From positions 1 through 14,220 of the forward strand of contig MU625010.1 of the NCBI GenBank assembly GCA_025349905.2: a DNA stretch of 14,220 nucleotides, read 5' to 3'. A program made the translations under genes and the position numbers. How positions within the stretch are numbered: the first letter of the stretch is position 1; each line of letters opens with the position of its first letter. This document shows, in pieces, positions 8,702-14,220 of this stretch. This stretch comes from Blastocladiella britannica. Its lineage: Eukaryota > Blastocladiomycota > Blastocladiomycetes > Blastocladiales > Blastocladiaceae. The notes under the pieces were generated by a model. That model saw only the letters and a program-made list of their open reading frames with translations, ran no database searches and was not told where the DNA came from.

Positions 8702-10278
8702 ATGACCGCCGACCTTGAATCTGGCATCGAGAGAACAATGGGCTTGTGGGGTGGGACTTCCCTTATTGTCGGGTACTTTTTGACAATTGGATCTCACTCC
8801 TTCAGGCAAGATCCGCTCACCCCCTTTTTGAAAAAAAATTAAGATGCATCATCGGCACTGGCGTGTTTAGTAACGGCGGCAGCGTCCTGACGCTTGCCGG
8901 ATCGCCCGGAATGGCCATGATCCTGTGGGTATTTGGTGGCGTGCTCGCGTACTTTGGCGGGTTCTCGTACACGGAATGGTCGGTAATGATCCCCGAGAAC
9001 GGAGGCGATGCGCCGTACCTCGAATACGCGTACAAGTCTCCACGGCAGTTCTTTTCGTTCTTGTTTTGCTTTTGTCGGGTGCTCCTCGTGCACACGGGGT
9101 ACTCGGCCGCCCTCTCGTACGTTTTCCTTTTCGACTGTTGCTACAACGGCATCCAAATACTGATATATGGTAATAGGACGGTGGTCGGTATCTACCTCAT
9201 GTACGCCTTCCCGCTTTCCGAGGAGCTCAAGCCGCACACCGAGTGGATTACCAAAGGGATCGCCGTAGTGGCCATGACCCTGGTGTTCTTGCTGTGCGCC
9301 TTTTCCAACAAGGTGGCCACGCGGGCCACGTCGTACATGACCCTACTCAAGATCGCCATGGTGCTGTTTGTCGCCGGATCTGGCCTTTTGTTTGCATTTG
9401 GCGCGTTCCCATCGGTCTCCCGCCCCGTCAACCCCGGCGGCGTGTTTGCCGGCACCTCCACGAACCCGTCCGACTATGCGTCCGCGATCTTTAAAGTGGC
9501 GTTCGCGTACGAAGGGTGGTCGATGCTGTCGACGACGGTGGGCGAGCTGAAAGACCCGCTGCGCAACATTCCGCGCGCCATCGTCGGCGGGGTCTCGATC
9601 GTCACCGCCCTGTACGTGACGGCCAACCTGGCGTATTTCACGGTCTTGTCGGCGGCCGAAATCAAGGCCACAGACGCGGTCCTGGCCGCCGAGTTTGCGT
9701 CGCGGCTGTACGGCGATTTCTTTGGCCGAAAGGTCATGGCGCTGCTGATCCTGGTGTCGGCGTTCGGCGCGTGCCTGAGCATCACGTTCGGCGCGTCGCG
9801 CGTCGTCATGGAGGCCGGACGTCGGGGTTTTTTGCCGTTGGCCTTGGGCAAAGTGCATCCGCGGTTCGGCACCCCGTTCTACGCGCTCGCTTTCCACTAC
9901 GTCCTGTCGCTGCTGTTGATTGTGGTTCCTCCCGGACAAGACACGTTCTTTTTCCTGGTCGATGCCACGGGCTGGCCGGTCTGGGTGCTGTACACCATCA
10001 CGGTGGTCGGACTGCTGGTGGTCCGGTACCGCGAACCCAACAAGCAAGAGCGGATGTTCAAAGTATGGATCGTCTGTCCCGTGGTCGTCATTGCGACGGG
10101 AGTGTTCTTGTCGGTGCTCCCGTTCTTTAAAGGCGGATCCACGTTCTCGGCGGCGCTGGTCGGCGTCGGGTTGTTTGTGGCCGCGGTGCCCGCGTACTAT
10201 GTGATCGTGTACCGGTCGTTTTCATTGTCATCAACATCGGCTCTCCCTACCAAGGCTGCGACCGAGAAACAAGTGTAG
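8702..10278 (+). CDS. LAT/APC-family amino-acid permease (SLC7-like)
   Basis: Three exons: 8702-8772, 8844-9116 and 9177-10278, encoding 481 aa. The first junction restores LIVGCIIGTGVFSNGG, with the substrate-binding GTGVF of unwound TM1 at residues 28-32. The second intron (60 nt, GTACGT ... AATAG) is a multiple of three with no stop; removing it gives YSAALSTVVGIYLMYAF, which fits the TM3 region of LAT transporters better than the read-through version. The TM6 motif AYEGWSMLSTTVGELKDPLRNIPRAI is diagnostic of LAT. About 12 hydrophobic helices are visible. Known role: proton-coupled or exchange transport of neutral amino acids across plasma or organelle membranes. Substrate and location cannot be read from sequence. 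An AATAAA follows the stop by 18 bp. Confidence 0.93.
8773..8843 (+). other. Permease intron 1
   Basis: 71 nt, GTACTT ... TTAAG. A GACAAT/CTCACT region could hold the branch site. It contains an A8 tract and an in-frame stop. Removal changes frame and joins GG|A to restore the VGCIIGTGVF helix-1 motif. Confidence 0.9.
9117..9176 (+). other. Permease intron 2, stop-free and a multiple of three
   Basis: 60 nt, GTACGTTTTCC ... TACTGATATATGGTAATAG. Donor, an ACTGAT branch-like site 19-24 nt from the acceptor, high A+T and length all match the other introns here. Read-through would add 20 residues (VFLFDCCYN and following) that have no place in the LAT family alignment as I know it. Confidence 0.8.
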
Positions 10279-10295
10279 TCTACTCAACCAATTGC

Positions 10296-10301
10296 AATAA
10301 A
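10296..10301 (+). terminator. Polyadenylation signal of the permease gene
   Basis: AATAAA lies 17 bp past the TAG at 10276-10278. Cleavage 10-30 nt downstream would fall at or inside the end of the convergent repeat gene, whose stop is at 10317-10319. Confidence 0.6.
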
Positions 10302-10316
10302 TTATTTGTACAATCC

Positions 10317-11929
10317 TTATGGAAACTGAGTCAACCACGCGTACTGAATGCGCGATACCGCTTTACCCTTGTCGATCATGATGTCCAGCGTCGTTGAAAC
10401 CCGGACCCGGCGCGCCTCGGCACAGCACGCGATCCGATCGAGCACCGCAACCCGGTCCGTGTTTTCGATCGCCGCCATCACCGCTCTCTCAACCTTGTCC
10501 TGGTCCAGCCGACCAAGCTGCGCAAGCCACCAGTCGACCGCACCCAAGTCCGCACGCCTCGCAATCTCCGCTCCAATCTGTTTCATTGCGGCGCCCACGG
10601 CTGACTCGGTGTCGCCAAACCCCGGGTGCGCGTTCCACCATTGGCACGAAGCCAAGTGCTGCCGCGCATCGATCGTATATCGGAGCTTGTGTCCAAACGA
10701 CGGCGGCGTTTGGCTTGGCGGCAATTCCTCCCGGCGCGCCCATAGCCACGCCAAGACCGACACGTGGCCCGAGTAGAAAGCGTGCAAGTGCACTTGGTTG
10801 GTCCATTCGATGCGGACCGTGGTGGAGCGGCGCGACCACACCCATTCAAGCACGGCCAGGCATAGGGTTTCGTCGGCGTGGACTAGGCGCCGGGGCGTCC
10901 ATACCACTCGAATTGGGGGGTTGTTGTGAGCAGCCAGTTTCTCGGCCCACCATTCGAGCACATCGGCGCCGACAAACATAAAGTCGCCCGGGATCGCGCC
11001 GGACGCGAGTGCCAATGTCCAGTCGCACCGGAACAACGTGGGGGGATGCGTGGGAGTCGTCCCAGAGCCACTGGATGACTGCCACGGAGCCGTTGCGGAA
11101 CGCCATGTCGACCGCGTGCCGGGTTCCGAAGGTATAGCGATCATGATGTTCTTCAGGAACAAAAGCGGGCATTTTGGCCCACCACCACACAATCAGAGCC
11201 ATGTCGCCGGACGCGAGCGCAACGTCCGTGATATCCGCCACACGCTCAGGCGACAGCAAGTGGTGGTGGAGGTAGCGATGGTTGTAGTCGTCAACGGTCG
11301 TCCACCACCAGTCCAGCGCGCGAATCCGTCGGGCGGCGTCGGTGCACCTGATAAGTTCCAGCTCGGCCGCGACCACGACCAGCGGGTCGACTACGGAGGG
11401 ATCGGAATCCATCAAGGTTGCCCGGGTCCATTCGACCGTCCCGATATGCCCACCCTTAAACGCCGCCCGCAAAACGTCCGCGGGATCGCTAATGAACAAT
11501 TGGCGGTGGCCGCGAGCCACTGCAAGCACGCCGTATGCCCATTGGATGCGGCTCCCGGCCACAGGTGGTCCCATACCTCGGCGTCGCCGACCAAGTCCAC
11601 CAAACCACCGCTCTCGTATGGCAGTGCTCCAGGACCGCCAAATCCCCAGCGCGGGCACCGGCGCGCGCGATCGCGTTCACGTGGTCCAGCACGTGCGCGA
11701 TCGAGTAGAGCTGAAGCATTTTGGCGGGCGATCCGTGCTTGACTGCGTTGGCGGCGTCCACTACTCGGAACCCGCGCGACAAGACCGCTTGTGTCATGAT
11801 GGGATCAAAAAGTCCTGATTGCTGGGGCAGGACATGCATTAGCGCAAGTGCATCGGTCAGGCTGCAGGTACGTGCTGCCGCCCAGGCCAGGACGGTGCTG
11901 GCAATGTGGCCGTGATCGAGAGGAGACAT
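10317..11929 (-). pseudogene. Tryptophan-rich ankyrin-like repeat protein gene with three frame changes
   Basis: Three overlapping minus-strand reading frames form one about 537-residue protein starting MSPLDHGHIASTVLAW at 11929. Frame changes fall at about 11600-11625 (one base missing), about 11480-11510 (one base missing) and 11040-11045 (one extra base in a G6 run, C6 on the sense strand). The net change keeps 1614 nt, a multiple of three. The product has repeated helical units ending in WW/WLW: AASNGHTACLQWL, ASGDMALIVWWW, RNGSVAVIQWLW, VGADVLEWW, LAVLEWVW, SGHVSVLAWLW, DLGAVDWW. These resemble degenerate ankyrin-like repeats of the A-x2-G-H-x3-L-x-WL kind. The N-terminus resembles an F-box-type leader. 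Either a decaying gene or assembly errors; the gaps do not look like introns. Function unknown. Confidence 0.72.
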
Positions 11930-12111
11930 GATAGTATTCTATATTTCTTCATATCAGAGAGCGATGCCGTCCCTCCAAAAGAGCAAGCACGCACTGCGCG
12001 TGCGCATCCAACAAATAAAGAATAAACAAGGAAAAGAATCAACGAAGAAACAGGGGAGGGGAAGGGAAAAAGAAGAGTACATGGTCGGTCCGACAAAAAA
12101 GGAATAAAAGC
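11930..12111. other. Short intergenic gap
   Basis: 182 bp between two minus-strand genes. It carries A+T-rich and GAA/GGGA-rich stretches (12014-12080 on the plus strand). No clear TATA box or gene is seen. It must hold the 3' end of the transporter transcript and any promoter of the repeat gene. Confidence 0.4.
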
Positions 12112-14193
12112 TCACGTCGTTGACCCCAAGCTGACGGCCCCACCGACGCCAAACATGACGACTCCGAGCACAAATACCGCGCCCGCCATGGCGCGTGTAA
12201 CGGGCGACACTGGCACTTTGCCCGCATAGTCGAGTCGAAAGTACATGGCCGCCGGGAACACGTACACGACCAGCGACCCTGCGAGCGATCCCGTCAGGGC
12301 CAAGATGCGGTCGAGCGACGGGACCAGCGCCGACAGCGCATACGAGAGCACCAGGATCAGCAGCGCTTTCGACGCGACCCATGTCTCGCGGACCGGTGGG
12401 GGCGAGAGCGCCAGTGGCGTGGGCGCCATGGCGGCCATGGCTTCGGCGACCGCGGATGGTGACAGCAACAACGGGGCGCGATCACTGGCGGCATGCATGG
12501 ACGACATCAACCGGACGCCGCGGACCGAGGATGTGGTTGACGACATGACGGGAGACCCGGGGCGTGAGTTTGGGCGAGATCCAGGCCGTGAACCCGGGCG
12601 AGACCCAGGGGGTGTTGGTGCGGGCGACAGCGTCGGAGTCATGCTTCGTCTTGCCATGTTTGCCGCACCGCCCGTGGTAGTCGTCCGTGTGCGACCGGAA
12701 CTCGGCGATGCCGCTGGCTTTTCATTGGCAAGGGCCGCAATCGACGTGGACGAAGCGTGCGCCATGACCGCCGCCGATATTGCCGCCGAACTCACCATCG
12801 CCGACGATGACTCGAACGAAGCAGCAGGTGCCGCCCCCTCTGGAAACGAGAGCAGCGGGTCCGTCTCGCCATCCGTCGCCGCCGCCATCCCGCGGTTTTC
12901 CCCCGCAAAGGCATCACCTTGATGACTCTTGGCCACCGACTGGCGTGCCACCCACCACCCGTTCACGTCCTCCATGATCTGGCCCATGCACTGGCGGCAC
13001 GGGTACACGAGCACCGGGAACGACAGCACCATGACCACGAGCACGGCGGCGCGGGCAGCGATAAATACGGGCGTGGTGGGTTCCGACGATAAGATGTTGG
13101 GGCTGACGGCGGCGCCGTAGTGCAGGTACCCTGGCAGCGCGACCATCACGTACACGAGCGAAACAAATGCCGCGGAGGACATGAGTAAGCGCGCAAGCTG
13201 GTGGCGGCGGAACGCTTCAATCGCTGCCAGCGCCGCGGGAGTCAGTGCGGAACTTCCGAAGGCGCTTGGGTCCAGCACATGTGATGTGCCACCATTGAGC
13301 CGACCACTTTCGGCTTGATCGAATGTGGCCCCGTACGACGGGGGGTCCATGGGCGACGACGGAATATCGACGCGCTCATCGCGGGCCTCGACAATCACTC
13401 GCAGGCGCCGCGGAAGCCGCATTTCGGCCGCGATTTCAATCACGTTCGAGTGATTGACGTACGCCATGGCCAGCGTCGACAGCGCGCGCAGCCACTGTGC
13501 GGGTCCGTCAATCACGGGCGCAATTCCTGCCGGCGGAACCCACGGTCGACCGGGGTTCGAGATGGGCAGCACGTATGCGTCGTTGAGGTACGATGCCGGC
13601 ACCGCGATGGCCACCACGGCGATGGCGGCCACCGACAGCGAGCTTGCAAATGCCAGGTGGCCCATGGACCGGGCCGTGGACAGCGGGTAGATGATGCCCA
13701 CGGTGACAATAGCCAGGGCCAGCAGGTGTTGGGTTTCGGGTGAGAGCCACGGTTGCTGCGCCGATGGTGGGGGCACCGAGTTGGAGGGTGCCAAGGAAAG
13801 GTCCAGCAGCGTGGCCAAGTACTCTGCGATCACACTAAAGTACGCGGCCAGCGATCCAATCACCAGCAAGAAGAACGTGGACGTCACCACCACCGACCCG
13901 CGGCCCAGCGACCGCGATGCCAGGTGAGTGTAACCCGTGGCACCCGTAGCGGTCGCACTGACCACCAGCAGGTGCAAGGACACGGTGGCGGATGCACAGG
14001 CCGCCAGCAGAAGCGAGGAGCCCGCGAGCCATCCGACCGAGGCAAAGATGGCGGGCAATGAGAGAGTGCCGACGCCGATGGCCACGTTGGAGAGGTTGAG
14101 GAAACATGACAGGAACGACACGTTGGGTGCCGGTGGAGGTGGTAGCGTCGGAGGCGGTGGACTGTCGGGATCGTCGACTGGAGTGGTGGGCAT
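12112..14193 (-). CDS. AAAP-family amino-acid transporter (SLC38/Avt-like) with long low-complexity insert
   Basis: The protein is 693 aa from one continuous frame. After a proline-rich N-terminus (10-23), 11 hydrophobic segments are visible at about 27-50, 54-79, 103-130, 155-172, 180-201, 232-256, 335-357, 376-400, 605-623, 627-651 and 667-690. Family motifs are SNVAIGVGTLSLPAIF in TM1, AMAYVNHSNVIEIAAEM in TM6 and LSFPVLVYPCRQC in TM8. Typical family members are 400-500 aa. The excess comes from a loop of about 75 residues after TM6 and a Ser/Ala/Pro-rich insert of about 200 residues (405-604) between TM8 and TM9. Known role: amino-acid transport, often at the vacuole/lysosome. Upstream sequence (A14, T6, ATCAAAG) resembles the intron 3' ends in this window, so a further 5' exon outside is possible. 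Confidence 0.9.
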   Translation of the reverse strand: MPTTPVDDPDSPPPPTLPPPPAPNVSFLSCFLNLSNVAIGVGTLSLPAIFASVGWLAGSSLLLAACASATVSLHLLVVSATATGATGYTHLASRSLGRGSVVVTSTFFLLVIGSLAAYFSVIAEYLATLLDLSLAPSNSVPPPSAQQPWLSPETQHLLALAIVTVGIIYPLSTARSMGHLAFASSLSVAAIAVVAIAVPASYLNDAYVLPISNPGRPWVPPAGIAPVIDGPAQWLRALSTLAMAYVNHSNVIEIAAEMRLPRRLRVIVEARDERVDIPSSPMDPPSYGATFDQAESGRLNGGTSHVLDPSAFGSSALTPAALAAIEAFRRHQLARLLMSSAAFVSLVYVMVALPGYLHYGAAVSPNILSSEPTTPVFIAARAAVLVVMVLSFPVLVYPCRQCMGQIMEDVNGWWVARQSVAKSHQGDAFAGENRGMAAATDGETDPLLSFPEGAAPAASFESSSAMVSSAAISAAVMAHASSTSIAALANEKPAASPSSGRTRTTTTGGAANMARRSMTPTLSPAPTPPGSRPGSRPGSRPNSRPGSPVMSSTTSSVRGVRLMSSMHAASDRAPLLLSPSAVAEAMAAMAPTPLALSPPPVRETWVASKALLILVLSYALSALVPSLDRILALTGSLAGSLVVYVFPAAMYFRLDYAGKVPVSPVTRAMAGAVFVLGVVMFGVGGAVSLGSTT
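12550..12608 (-). repeat. Coding 12-nt tandem repeat (SRPG units)
   Basis: Four to five imperfect 12-nt units encode GSRPGSRPGSRPNSRPGSP (residues 530-548) inside the transporter's insert. Units differ mostly by single bases. Such repeats change copy number easily, and basic S-R-P segments are often phosphorylation or 14-3-3 targets (inference). Confidence 0.8.
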
Positions 14194-14200
14194 CTTTGAT

Positions 14201-14220
14201 AAAAAATTTTTTTTTTTTTT
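14201..14220. repeat. A6-T14 homopolymer tract at window edge
   Basis: AAAAAA followed by at least fourteen T, 7 bp upstream of the transporter ATG on the minus strand. It could be a nucleosome-excluding promoter tract or the A-rich 3' end of an intron whose 5' part is outside the window. Confidence 0.7.

Noticed and set aside
11524..11580. Possible intron GTATGG...TTGCAG in the repeat gene explaining a frame change
   Set aside because: It is 57 nt, so it would not change frame, is GC-rich unlike other introns here, and encodes a good repeat unit (AASNGHTACLQWL).
12245..12922. Plus-strand 225-codon open frame with DPGRE repeats
   Set aside because: It is the antisense of the transporter insert and its SRPG repeat; the minus frame has the family motifs.

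Overview
The window looks like nuclear DNA of an early-diverging fungus. The evidence is a secreted M36 fungalysin metalloprotease, small (59-81 nt) AT-rich spliceosomal introns inside GC-rich exons, poly(A)/poly(T) tracts, a Rab7 and a ubiquitin E2 split into several exons, and very short intergenic gaps. The tryptophan-rich ankyrin-like repeat protein and the F-box/Cys-rich proteins remind me of Blastocladiomycota (Catenaria/Allomyces type), but that placement is inference from memory of family style, not a search result.

Layout. 1-248: edge region with three GGCGAAAA/GGCGCGAAA elements. 249-1439 (-): F-box-like, leucine-rich, Cys-rich protein. 1527-3521 (-): two-exon fungalysin. 3522-3972: divergent promoter region. 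3973-5442 (+): second F-box/Cys-rich protein with 32 cysteines in its C-terminal half. 5502-6342 (+): four-exon Rab7 GTPase with a 13-nt exon. 6503-7286 (-): six-exon UBE2D/E-class ubiquitin-conjugating enzyme. 7350-8300 (-): ankyrin-repeat protein. 8301-8701: divergent promoter region. 8702-10278 (+): three-exon LAT/APC amino-acid permease. 10317-11929 (-): W-rich ankyrin-like repeat gene broken by three single-base frame changes. 12112-14193 (-): AAAP/SLC38-type amino-acid transporter with a 200-residue low-complexity insert.

The genes do not form an obvious pathway. Two loose themes are present: ubiquitin (an E2 plus two F-box-like proteins that could be SCF adaptors) and nutrient/endolysosome function (secreted protease, Rab7, two amino-acid transporters). 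Neighbouring genes are only 38-87 bp apart in several places, so transcripts must overlap or share signals.

I deduced eleven introns by restoring conserved protein motifs. Eight begin GTAC rather than GTAAG/GTATG, and four end in AAG after an A-rich stretch. Two are multiples of three with no in-frame stop, so an ORF caller reads straight through them, adding 27 residues to the Rab7 G3 motif and 20 residues to a permease membrane helix. The most interesting candidate novelty is the pair of F-box plus zinc-ribbon-like proteins flanking the protease, which share a cysteine spacing I cannot assign to a named family.
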